Of a DNA stretch of 64,000 nucleotides, positions 29,726 through 39,240 are shown piece after piece; positions within the stretch are counted from its first letter, which is position 1, and each line of letters opens with the position of its first letter. Position numbers and translations under genes: made by a program. Below the pieces are notes generated by a model. That model made no database searches. It was not told the DNA's origin and worked only from the letters and a program-made list of their open reading frames with translations. This DNA comes from Zygnema cylindricum (taxonomy: Eukaryota > Streptophyta > Zygnematophyceae > Zygnematales > Zygnemataceae). The stretch lies in contig JBBHKE010000303.1 in NCBI GenBank assembly GCA_037447655.1, forward strand, positions 208,563 to 272,562, given 5' to 3'.

Positions 29726-29860
29726 TACACCGTCGATCATATTTAGCGTGTTGAACACTAATTCGGCGCCCCTAAATTTTGAGGGCTTACCTAAAATAGG
29801 GTAAAGGATACTAATTTTTCCTGTACGCTAATTACGAGATGAACAATTAGTGTACACCAT
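29726..29860. mobile_element. Partial TIR-A element next to the type copy
   Basis: Left end TACACCGTCGATCATATTTAG begins 8 bp after the previous copy, so the junction reads GGTGTA-CTGTACAG-TACACC, a perfect 20-bp palindrome. The right end has decayed. Confidence 0.6.
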
Positions 29861-31005
29861 TTTAATTTATGTATATTTTTATTAGTGTGGAGTACGGAAC
29901 GTGTCGGTTCGTACATGTTCACATGCGAAAAAATGCGTATGTTACGAAAGCATACCGTCGCGTACTTACATATGTCGTATGGCAGTAAAAGTTTATTTTA
30001 ATATGTTGTCATTTGAACATTATTTGAGGTACGTGTAAATAGAGTGCATATGTATCCTATTACATGTTCAAAGTGAAACATAACGGTAATACCGGACTTG
30101 TGAAGGAAATAAACCTTGATTAGAGTTAAATTTGACTCTAAAATGGGGTGTGGTACACAAAATGACAACAATTTAGAGTCATAATGCGTACGTATTAGAA
30201 TAAAGTTACACAATTTACATTGGAATAATACGCGGCGCCTTGAAAACCCGAAAAGATAACAAATTAGCTGCGAGTGCGGACATAACACAAAAAAAAAATT
30301 ATTGTTCTGACCAATCCCATCCACGTCCTGGTCAACGGGTGAGTGATGTGCGAATACCCTGGGTCCATTTTCAGTAAAAAAATCTCATTTTTGAAAAAGA
30401 TGCGTCGAACCGCCGCCACTGGTGATGGAACGACATTCAGTCCGCCATGGATTATTAAGGATTTTACAATAGTGTTAGGGTTGTCGATTACATGGCGATA
30501 CTACCTATAAGGGCGCGTCATTTTCTACGATATGCGAAGAATAACATGGGTAAATGTGTTGCTCTATCCGGTTTTTCGTCCCACTCTCACTCTCTTTTCC
30601 TTTCTATCATTTTATCCTTTCTCATTCGCTCTCCCTCTTAACATTGTAAAAACTTTTTCGTTCTTCTCGTCCCCTTAATCTACTCTCTCTCGCACTCTCT
30701 CTTTCCCAAATTCTCCCTTTGTCTCGTCCTGTTCTGTACCATTTACCTATTACTGACCCTATTACTGGTTGTCACTATATTCTATCCACTTTGTCTGTCT
30801 CATTCTTTCTGTCCCATATATTTCCCGAACTACTCTTTGTCATTCTTTTGTTACCATTCTCTCCTTCTCTCCCTTATTCTATTCCGTACCTTTTTTATAA
30901 TATTCTATGTCCCCTTCTTCTTCCCATGCACTCCCTCTCTCTCTTCTATTATTTTCCATACCCTATCTCTATTAATCTATCCCCTCTCTTCTTTCCACTC
31001 TTCAA
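29861..31005. other. Gene-free interval with a pyrimidine-rich stretch
   Basis: Nothing coding is supported. The part 30570-31000 is strongly C/T-rich (ctctccctc-type runs) on the plus strand. Confidence 0.55.
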
Positions 31006-31009
31006 ACTC

Positions 31010-32056
31010 TGAGACCTCCATAAGTCCTCAGAATGGACAGCTTCCAAGAAGCCTCTAGGATAACCTTGACCCCTTTGTGTTTCAGCAAGAACAATTGCCA
31101 CCCTGGCTTACAAAAACTCTAATCACCTTCACCCCTTTGAAAGGAAGACTCCCTTGAGTCGATAGCAAAAAGAAGCTCTGAATTTGCTTCCCAGAGCAGT
31201 AAGTTATGGAGGGTCAAAGTTGACATTTTGTAGAGAAGCTCTCTAGGAGAGAGGGTCCTATCTAGTAATTTTTCTAAGTCTTATCTCTCTCACAAACTCA
31301 ATCTTCTGATGTACGGAACCAATCATATTACACTTCCGTACACAACAGTACAACTGTCAATGTACTTTCCTTACGGAAACTGTACGACATGGCCTAAAAG
31401 TCGACACATGTCATATTTGGATTCAGTCCCGTAATCCACGGAGAAGCCGCGATCCAACATAATTTGTCCACGTGTCATCCGATGTGGCGATGACCACAAA
31501 CCGTAGAGATTCTCTTCCGCGATCTCAACTTTCTTCCCTGCCGTCCGATTGAATGCAAATTTCAATCGTAGCCATCATAAATACTAACGCGATATTTATT
31601 TCGTTTAAAGAAACGAATGCGCGGTACTTGTTTCTTATACATAGTGTAATCCGTACTTTTACATAACTAGATCTATGTAGTTGTAAACAGTTGCAATTAG
31701 ATGAATTATCCTAAGTGGTAATATTTAAATAAATAACAAACCCTATATAATATATAGTTAGTCCTAGACTTAACGAATAAGTGTACTGGCTACCGGCTCC
31801 TTAAGGTTTGGCAGGTACCAGGATCAAATCGTGGTTCCGACTTCTATCCTTTTCGAAAATAAACTACCTATCGGTAATTCAACTAATCGATTTCCCGTAA
31901 TCCTCTAGATAGCCTAGGTAGCCTTGGCTCTAGCTTCCTCTCTAACTTCTCAGTGACTGCGACAAGTGTGGGAGTTGGAGGGAGAAGTTAAAGATAGACT
32001 GCCTCAGCTTCTTTCTGTATTTAAATTTAGACCTAGAAAATACTTAAAAAGGACCA
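31010..32056 (-). repeat. Copia-C terminal repeat (3' by orientation)
   Basis: Shares long blocks with 36414-37441, such as gtcctcagaatggacagctt, cagtaagttatggagggtca and gatgtacggaaccaatca. The polypurine-like AAGGGGATTGCAGAAA (minus strand) lies just outside, between RNase H and this repeat. Confidence 0.85.
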
Positions 32057-32081
32057 TTAATTTCTGCAATCCCCTTATATT

Positions 32082-32513
32082 CTAGTGAATCTTTAATTTT
32101 AGACGACACTTCTCCCTGCAGAAAAAAAACTTAGGGGAAGGCATAGGTTTGGTCATCATATCTGCTACCATCTCGCTATCTGGTCGGTACCCTAAACTGA
32201 TTATTTTATTTTTTACTTCCTCTCTAACAAAGCTGAGTCTAATGTCTATGTGTTTGGCTTTAAAATGATGTTTAGGATTGGCAGAAATAGCGATTGCTGC
32301 GTGATTATTACAATTTTTTTTATGCATACCACTCTTAAGGTGACCCAGCTCACCAAGCAAAGACTTGACCCACATCAATTCTTTTACAACAGAGCAAGAG
32401 GCCATATACTCAGCCTCCATGGTGGACTGAGCAATAACTTTTTGTTGATTGCTACTCGAAAAGCAAGCCCCACCACCCACATATAATACATACCCTGAAG
32501 TACATCTCCTCAT
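32082..32513 (-). pseudogene. Copia-C RNase H
   Basis: RRCTSGYVLYVGGGACFSSS, STMEAEYMASCSVVKELMWV and HIDIRLSFVREEV are the usual Copia RNase H motifs. It ends at a stop before the terminal repeat. The first catalytic aspartate lies upstream of the open part, beyond a frame break near 32540. Confidence 0.8.
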
Positions 32514-32540
32514 CGGAGCATCATCAAAACTTGCATCACT

Positions 32541-33632
32541 CTAAGTAGTGATGTCAGTATTCTCCCCAACCAAATTCAACCATAGTTCCCTAGTTCCTAT
32601 CAAATATCTAAGGACTCTCTTAGCTGCCTCCAAATCCCTCTTAGTGGAAGAATTTAGACTTCTACTCAGCACTCCTACAGGTGCAGCTAAATCCGGTTGG
32701 GTACAATTCATAAAATAGAATAGACTACTAAAAGGAATAGTCTGCATGAACTTGTGTTCTTCAGGATATAATTCCTCTTCTAAGGGGATGGTTCCTTCTT
32801 CCTCACTCCCCTCACTTCCCTTCTTTAACTCCATTGGAGTTGTACAACTATTATCTTTATCCATCTGAAATTTTTCAAGCATGTTCCCTATTGCTTCCTT
32901 TTAAGTCAATCTTATAATCTTTCTTTTTTGGTCTCTTTCTACTTGAATTCCCAAAATATATTTTGCTTCCCACATATCCTTCATTTCAAATCTCCCCTTA
33001 AGATCTGTTTTCAGGTTATTAGTGTTTTCCATTGATTTACTTAAAACAAGCAAATCATCAACATAAATTGCAATAAAAATAAAACCTTCCTCATCTTCGA
33101 AAACATGTATTGAGTGATTTGAGCTAATCCAGATTTATCCCAGACCGGCAAGAACCTCATCAAGCTTCTTATTTCACTGTTGAGGCGCCTGTTTCAAGCC
33201 ATAAAGAGATTTAATCAGACATCATACTTTACTCTCCTCTCCTTCCTCCACAAATCCTTGGGGTTGTCGCATGAAGATCTCCTCTTCCAATTCTCTATGC
33301 AAAAAGGATGTCTTGATGTACATCTATTGCACCTCCATGTCTTCCGCTGTTGCCAGATTGAGAAGTATGCGTACGGTGGGAAGTCTGACGTACGGGGCAA
33401 AGGTTTCCTCGTAGACAATTCCCTCCATTTGTGTAAATCCCTTTGCCACTAATCGGGCCTTGTAACGCTCAATCGTGTTATCTGGGTTCAGTTTTAATTT
33501 GAAAACCCACTTACAACCCATTAGTTTTCGGTTAGGTGAACAATCCACCAGATCTAAAGTATCGGCTGCCGTATTCGAGACCATCTCCTCATTGATGGCT
33601 GTCTTCCACCGGTTCTTTTTTGGAAAGGTCAT
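32541..33632 (-). pseudogene. Copia-C reverse transcriptase, broken
   Basis: The segment 33324-33632 begins the RT (CKWVFKLKLNPDNTIERYKA, LVAKGFTQMEGIVYEETFAP). The middle is frameshifted but still spells YVDDLL around 33050-33070. The segment 32541-32882 holds the connection (FYFMNCTQPDLAAPVGVLSR). At least two frame breaks separate these pieces. Confidence 0.8.
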
Positions 33633-34024
33633 CGCCTCTCCATAAGTCTGAGGTTCATCTTGATGAGATAGTTTTTTACAAAGTTATTAACCTGTTTTTC
33701 TTGCAATCTTTTGCACCTTCTCTTCCCCCCCTCAAAATCCGTGGCCGGAATAGATGGTTCTTGTGGGTTTTTTTGTTCAATCTCGGCCTCTCCCCTGTCC
33801 CTTGATTCCGAATCAGTTTCCACCACGTCTTCCGCCTCGGGTAGAGTTGTCATTGGAATGTCCGCAGCCGAGTCCTTTTTGGTCTGATTTGAACTTGCAA
33901 GAATGTCATCTTCTCTAAAACCTGGATAGTTAAGAAGCTCAAAGTCATCAAAATTTTCTGACTCAAATCTGATTTTTACTGACTTTTTATACTTAAAGGG
34001 ATCCACAGACTTTCTTACATCCAT
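33629..34024 (-). pseudogene. Copia-C integrase-RT linker
   Basis: A 131-codon acidic stretch with TDSESRDRGEAEIEQKNPQE, as usual for the poorly conserved linker between integrase and RT. It is separated from both neighbours by stops. Confidence 0.65.
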
Positions 34025-34047
34025 AACTAATAGATGTTTTACTAAGA

Positions 34048-36402
34048 TTATATCTTCCCTTTTAGATCATAAACTCTATATCCTTTAACACCCTCATCAT
34101 ATCCTAATAGGTATCCCGGTTTTCCTTTAGGATCTAGCTTCCAATTAGACCGATCTGTATCTAGACAGAATACTTGACTACCGAAAACCTTTAAGTGAGA
34201 TATGTCTGGTTTCCGGCCTGTCCATCTCTCATAAGGTGTTTGATCTTTTATAGCTAAAGTAAGAACTCTATTTTTGAGGTAATTAGCACAGTTCATTGCT
34301 TCTGCCCAAAATCTTTTTCCTATCTTTTTATTTGACAACATACTTCTACGACTATCACTTAGTGTTCTATTTAACCTTTTAGCTACCCCATTCTGTTCCG
34401 GATTTTCTAGAACTGTCTTTTCGTGTTGGACTCTATCTTCCCTCAGAAAATCCTCAAACTGGTTAGAAGTATACTCTCCACCATTGTCACTCCTTACTCT
34501 CTTGATTGGAGTTTCATGGAGTTTTTCGCTCCATGCTTTATATTGTCTAAAACAATCCTCAGCTTCGGACTTGTTTTTCAAAAAATATACCCGGGAATAC
34601 CGAGACCAATCATCAGTTATAGTCATCATAAATCTCTTCCCCCCCGGTGAGGGCACTTTAGCCGGTCCCCAAATATCTGTGTGTACTAGATCTAGAATTT
34701 TTTCTCCCTTATAGGTGGCTGACTTAGGAAAGGGTAATCTGTGTGCTTTACCTTGAGCACACCCACTACAATCACTTATATCATCACTCTCACTGAACTG
34801 AATCCCTTCCACCACTCCTATTTTTTTCATCTCTCTTAACTTGTCTAGATTCACATGCCCAAGCCTCTTATGCCACATCATAATATCATGAACACCAGCA
34901 TAATAAAGTTTCTTCTTTTCATTACTTAAGATCAGCCTAAACATCCCATGGCTACCTTTCTCAGCAATGAAATAAACATCATTCTCAAAACTAGCAGTAA
35001 AGACTCCTTCCCTAGTGCTAGTAAAAAAACCCTTATCATCTAATACTGATGTAGAGATAAGATTTTTGTTCAGCTCCGAAATAAACAATACATCGGAGAA
35101 TGTTAATATGGATGTCTTTCCTTCTACTAACACTTTTAAATCTACCGATCCTATAAGAGTAGTGGTGACTATCCTCCCATCCCCGTACTCTATCTCTACG
35201 GTGGGAATCTTTCTTATCTTAGTGAACAGGTGTCTATCCTTACACATGTGCATGGAGGCACCTGAATCTACAATCCAGCCTGCTTCACCTTTCAATCCAC
35301 CGTAAGCACATTTATGCCTTCGTGGAATTTCGACCTCATTTTTCGCCTCCAACTCCTCATCCAAAAGGAGCTCATCGTCCTCGTCCTCGGATTCAGCCTC
35401 AAGTACCTGTGTGACAAGGGCCTTTTTCTTTCCTCTCGGGGTACCATCGGTCTGCCCCTCCTTTAACCGAAGCTCGGTTAGCTTAGTGCACTCTGCCATA
35501 TAGTGCCCCGGTTTCTTACAAAAATGACATAAACCTTTGGGAGCCCTTGGTTCGAACTTGTCGGACTGTTTTTTCTGCTCCCTACCCCAATAGTTTCCGA
35601 CCGGTTTTCGGGAATCCCTGTTCCTCCAATCAGTCGATGTTGCCAAGGCTTGGCCACTCTTTCCTCCCCTTCGGATCTCAATTGTATTCTCTTGAACGAG
35701 AATCATCCCTACCACTGAGTTCCATATCCACCTTGAGTCAGGCAAGTCTTGCACACGGTAAACTATGTTCACGAACTCATCAGGTAACTTCATCAGTAAA
35801 CAATTAACTTTTTCTTTTTCATTAAAATCTTTTCCCGCACTCTCTAGCTCCATGAAGAGTGTAGCAAGCTCATTGCAAAAATCCAACATATTTCCCCCTT
35901 TGTATACATACTCCTTAACTTTCTGATCAGCCAACTGTTGTTGCTGAATCGTACCACTTCGGTACATCTCTATGAGAGCCATCCAAAGATCGGATGCTCT
36001 TTCTACCTGCAAATGAGGACATGCAAGTCCTTGAGTGAGATGGCGTAGGATGAAGTGCTTTGCCGCCATATTGTTGAAGTCCCAGGTTTCAGTATCATTC
36101 TCCTCGTTCCTCGGAATAGGTGACATGAATGCCGAACAAGTTGCTATTGGTGTGGTCGCCTCTTTCTCCTTTCCTTTGTCCACCACCTCTCCTTCTTTTG
36201 TTTCCTCTGTTGAAGGTGAATCCTCTTTCCTGGTGAATTTGCTTCTTCCAAACCCTGGAGGAATTCCAATACTTGATGGACGCCCCAATCGTCCACTCAC
36301 TATCCCCCAAAACCTTTTTTCGCATAGAGCTCCTATCATCATACTTTCCCAGTATATGAAGCCAGTTCCATTAAAGATTCGTACCCTAGAGGGTGGGCCC
36401 AT
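34048..36402 (-). CDS. Copia-C gag-protease-integrase polyprotein (open, 784 codons)
   Basis: The longest open frame of the window. The true start is the ATG at 36402 (MGPPSRVRIFNGTGFIYWES); the upstream extension lies in the terminal repeat. In order: gag, CCHC knuckle CHFCKKPGHYMAEC, protease WIVDSGASMHMC, GAG-pre-integrase WHKRLGHVNLDKL and CSGCAQGKAHRLPFP, and integrase with first Asp in HTDIWGPAKVPS and second in RSDNGGEYTS. The third position reads NGVAKRLNRT, where an active enzyme has Glu (NGVAERLN-type): E to K. The frame stops at GYRVYDLKGKI. Gag and protease look intact, but integration activity is probably lost. Confidence 0.85.
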   Translation of the reverse strand: MGPPSRVRIFNGTGFIYWESMMIGALCEKRFWGIVSGRLGRPSSIGIPPGFGRSKFTRKEDSPSTEETKEGEVVDKGKEKEATTPIATCSAFMSPIPRNEENDTETWDFNNMAAKHFILRHLTQGLACPHLQVERASDLWMALIEMYRSGTIQQQQLADQKVKEYVYKGGNMLDFCNELATLFMELESAGKDFNEKEKVNCLLMKLPDEFVNIVYRVQDLPDSRWIWNSVVGMILVQENTIEIRRGGKSGQALATSTDWRNRDSRKPVGNYWGREQKKQSDKFEPRAPKGLCHFCKKPGHYMAECTKLTELRLKEGQTDGTPRGKKKALVTQVLEAESEDEDDELLLDEELEAKNEVEIPRRHKCAYGGLKGEAGWIVDSGASMHMCKDRHLFTKIRKIPTVEIEYGDGRIVTTTLIGSVDLKVLVEGKTSILTFSDVLFISELNKNLISTSVLDDKGFFTSTREGVFTASFENDVYFIAEKGSHGMFRLILSNEKKKLYYAGVHDIMMWHKRLGHVNLDKLREMKKIGVVEGIQFSESDDISDCSGCAQGKAHRLPFPKSATYKGEKILDLVHTDIWGPAKVPSPGGKRFMMTITDDWSRYSRVYFLKNKSEAEDCFRQYKAWSEKLHETPIKRVRSDNGGEYTSNQFEDFLREDRVQHEKTVLENPEQNGVAKRLNRTLSDSRRSMLSNKKIGKRFWAEAMNCANYLKNRVLTLAIKDQTPYERWTGRKPDISHLKVFGSQVFCLDTDRSNWKLDPKGKPGYLLGYDEGVKGYRVYDLKGKI

Positions 36403-36413
36403 ACCGGAAACTC

Positions 36414-37441
36414 TGAGACCTCCATAAGTCCTCAGAGTGGACAGCTTCCAAGAAGCCTCTAGGATAATCTTGACCCCTTTGTGTTTCAGCAAAAACAACT
36501 GCCACCCTGGCAAACAAAAATTCTGACCACCTACACCCCTGTGAAGGCAAGACTCCCTTGAGTCGATAGCAAAAAGAATCTCTGAATTTGCTCCCCTGAG
36601 CAGTAAGTTATGGAGGGTCAAAGTTGACCTTTTGTACAGAAGCTCTCTGGGAGAGAGGGTCCTATCTTCTAATTTTTCTAAGTCCTATCTCTCTCACAGA
36701 CTCTATCTACTGATGTACGGAACCAATCAGATTACAGTTCCGTACGCAAAAGTACAGCTGCCGGTGTACTTTATGTACGTACACTGTACGACATGGCCTA
36801 AATGTCCAGACGTGGTATGTCCGGATTCGCTCTTTTAATCCTCGGAGATGCCGCACTCCAATGTAACATCGCCACGTGTCATCCGATGTGACGATGCCCA
36901 CAAACCGCCGAATTCTTCTTCCGCGATCTCGGCGCTATTTTCGGCCGTCCGATTAAACTCGCATTTGATCGTAGCCGTAATAAACACATGCGCGGTATTT
37001 GTTTCGCTTACGAAATCAATGCGCGGTATTGATTTCTTATCCGTACCGCAATTCGTACTTTTACACTACGAGATCTATGTATCCCGTTAACAATTATAGT
37101 TAAATGATTTATCATTTGAATTAATGTTTGATTAATTATCGTACTATATAATACGTAAGACTACTTCTAGACTTAACGGCTAAGGCTACCGGCTATCTAC
37201 TGTCTGTCGACCGGCAGGTACCAGGATCAAATCCTATGGCCGACACATACCTTTTAGTAAATAATCCCCTAACTAATATAAATTTCTTGTAAACCTCAGG
37301 ATAGCCTAGGTAGCCATGGCTCTAGCTTCCTCTCCAATTTCTCAATGACTGCGACAAGTTTGAGAGTTGGAGAGAGAAGTTAGAGGCAGACTGCCTCGGC
37401 TTCTTTATTTCTATTCAGACCTAGAAAATACTTTAAAATCA
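36414..37441 (-). repeat. Copia-C terminal repeat (5' by orientation)
   Basis: Copy of 31010-32056. At the inner edge the minus strand reads GGTCTCAGAG, similar to the initiator-Met primer-binding site core GGTATCAGAG, and this block is shared by both repeats. That is odd, since a primer site should lie only inside the 5' repeat. A fragment of leader or a former tandem arrangement could explain it. Confidence 0.8.
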
Positions 37442-37460
37442 TTAATGAGGATTAGACAGG

Positions 37461-38521
37461 TTAGCCGCCAAACTCGCAGTCCCCACAAAACCACGGATTT
37501 GCGGGTTGAGAGCGGGGCTCCCAATTCAGAGGTAGGCAGCAATCATGCCAACCCTGGTGACAGCGTTCACACACCAACAGGAGGTCGGGTACGGAGGACA
37601 CATGGCAGGCAGAGGAACATGATGGCGGGTCTGCAAAGTAAGTGAGGTGGAAAGTGGGTTCATCCTCTAACCCTCGCAGATGGCAAGGGGCCACATTGAT
37701 CTGATTTTCTTTAAATTTGCGGCCATCTTTCCCTTCCAAGGTAAGAACCCCTTTTTTTGAGATCTCCACAACTTTCAAAATCACCCGTCCGACCGAAATG
37801 TCCAAAGTGTCCTTCTTCTGTTGCATGCGATACACGAAATCCCCGGGCACAAATCGCCGTTGCCGGGGGACATAATTGCCGCTCCGGCGTTGGGAATACC
37901 AAAGTTGATCCCTGTGCTGAGTAGCCTTTAAATTGCCCATGGCCAGAGGTATATCCCGCTGAAAGACCTTAGCCCTGCCGACAATCAGTTTCTCGACAGT
38001 CCCCCGATTGTCCATCTCCGAAGCACAACCGCCTGAGCCGATGCAGCCCCTGGTAGGATGGGATGTCGGCTGAAGAGAATGAAGTAAGGGCTATAGGAGT
38101 GGAGAGATGCCTGCGTGCAGAACCAATATCCCATGGCAATCCAAGGCACCCGGGTGTCCCACTCCCCCAAATCCTCTCCCACTCTATATTTCTGTAGTGA
38201 CCGCTTCACTTTCTGTACGCACCTCTCGGCCAATTCGTCGGCTTGGGGGTGGTCTCGACTGGTCAACCTGTGGTCAATGAGGCACTTCTCCAGAAGGTGA
38301 GAAAATTCTCCGGCAAACTCGGACCCCTGATCTGTTAGAACTTCGGCCGGTGCTCCAATTTGAGACAACACTCTCTGCAAGAATGCTTCCGCGATCGCTT
38401 TGGACTCTTTTCGGGGAAGAACCACCAATTCAATCCATTTAGAGAAGTGTTTAATCATGACCAGAACAAAATGGTTCCCCCTCCGGCTAGTGGGAAGTGG
38501 TTCAGCACATCCACTGATCAT
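37461..38521 (-). pseudogene. Gypsy-D integrase core, C-terminal domain and PHD finger
   Basis: The segment 37985-38521 has the core: HFSKWIELVVLPRKESKA, TDQGSEFAGEFSHLLEKC, DHPQADELAERC. It overlaps by a frameshift with 37461-38015, which holds RFVPGDFVYRMQQKKDT, VGRVILKVVEISKKGVLTLE (a GPY/F-like module) and APCHL. Then comes CSSACHVSSVPDLLLVCERC, HQGWHDCC and WFCGDCEF: C-x3-C-x11-C-x2-C-x4-H-x2-C-x16-C-x2-C, a PHD finger where chromoviruses carry a chromodomain. PHD fingers bind histone H3 tails, so the likely role was choice of integration site (inference). It ends at TAA 37461-37463. Confidence 0.75.
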
Positions 38522-38524
38522 CTA

Positions 38525-39240
38525 TAAAACATCCCCCGGATGGGGAGGGAGTGAAGTTTAGTCCCACCCTTTTTGTCAAAAGCAGCTTTCACCCGGTCAC
38601 AGGAAGGTCACGTTTGCACCACACGATTGACTTGGGCCCGCATCTCATGCCACCAATACAAACGTGTGACCAACGAGGTGGCTCATTTCTGTCTAAAGTG
38701 CCCGCATTGCTGGTGAAGCCGAACAATGAGCGTTTCCCGATCTGCCAGAGGAGAAACCACTTTCCTCGTCCCATCGGCCCATTGCCGGAGAAGAATGCCT
38801 CGGTCCCATTCATAGGCCGCCATTTGGTTCTGAACACGGGACAATTGACTTCCGACAAGGTGGGGTAGAGGAGAACCCTTCTAGATAGACTGGAGGGAAT
38901 CGGTGTCATTCCATATATCCTTCCGGCCAGCTCCAATGGGGGCCTGCCCCTCTACATCTGCAGCAAAAGTTGATAGTTCTCCTTCAGCCCGAGGCAGCCA
39001 AATAAAAGCAGAAGAAGCCCGGATAAGTCCCAGGCTGAGCTCAGGGTCCTCGTCGTGCCCCGCCCCAGTAGAGTCTCTGGTGGACGGGTCCGGATTCGTG
39101 CTGAGTCCGTCGGCATTCCCATGAATCTCCCTGGCTCTATGGATGATGCTGAAATCATATTCCTGCAAGATGAGAACCCATCTGGCTAACTTTCCAGTCA
39201 ACTTACTGTTCTCCATGATCCATTCTCCTTTTTGTGTAAA
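38525..39240 (-). pseudogene. Gypsy-D RNase H end and integrase zinc region
   Basis: SKLTGKLARWVLILQEYDFS and IIHRAREIHGNADGLS are the conserved end of Gypsy RNase H. Further on, in a shifted frame, LHQQCGHF and WWHEM mark the HHCC integrase zinc region. Multiple frame breaks. Confidence 0.7.

Larger units (their letters stand above)
31010..37441 (-). mobile_element. Ty1/Copia retrotransposon C with ~1-kb terminal repeats
   Basis: Different family from the copies at 1-9 kb. Direct repeats 31010-32056 and 36414-37441 (about 1.03-1.05 kb, visibly diverged) flank gag-protease-integrase-RT-RNase H on the minus strand. The integrase motif is damaged and RT is broken into several frames, so it is not autonomous. 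The gag ATG lies only 11 bp inside the repeat, and no clear target duplication is found (ttaat on one side, aactc on the other). Its high-coordinate end lies only 20 bp from the stop codon of the neighbouring Gypsy element. Confidence 0.88.

Noticed and set aside
37180-37250. B-box-like GATCAAATC in both Copia C terminal repeats, possible tRNA-like sequence
   Set aside because: It fits GWTCRANNC, but there is no A box at the right spacing and no cloverleaf. It lies on the strand opposite to the element.
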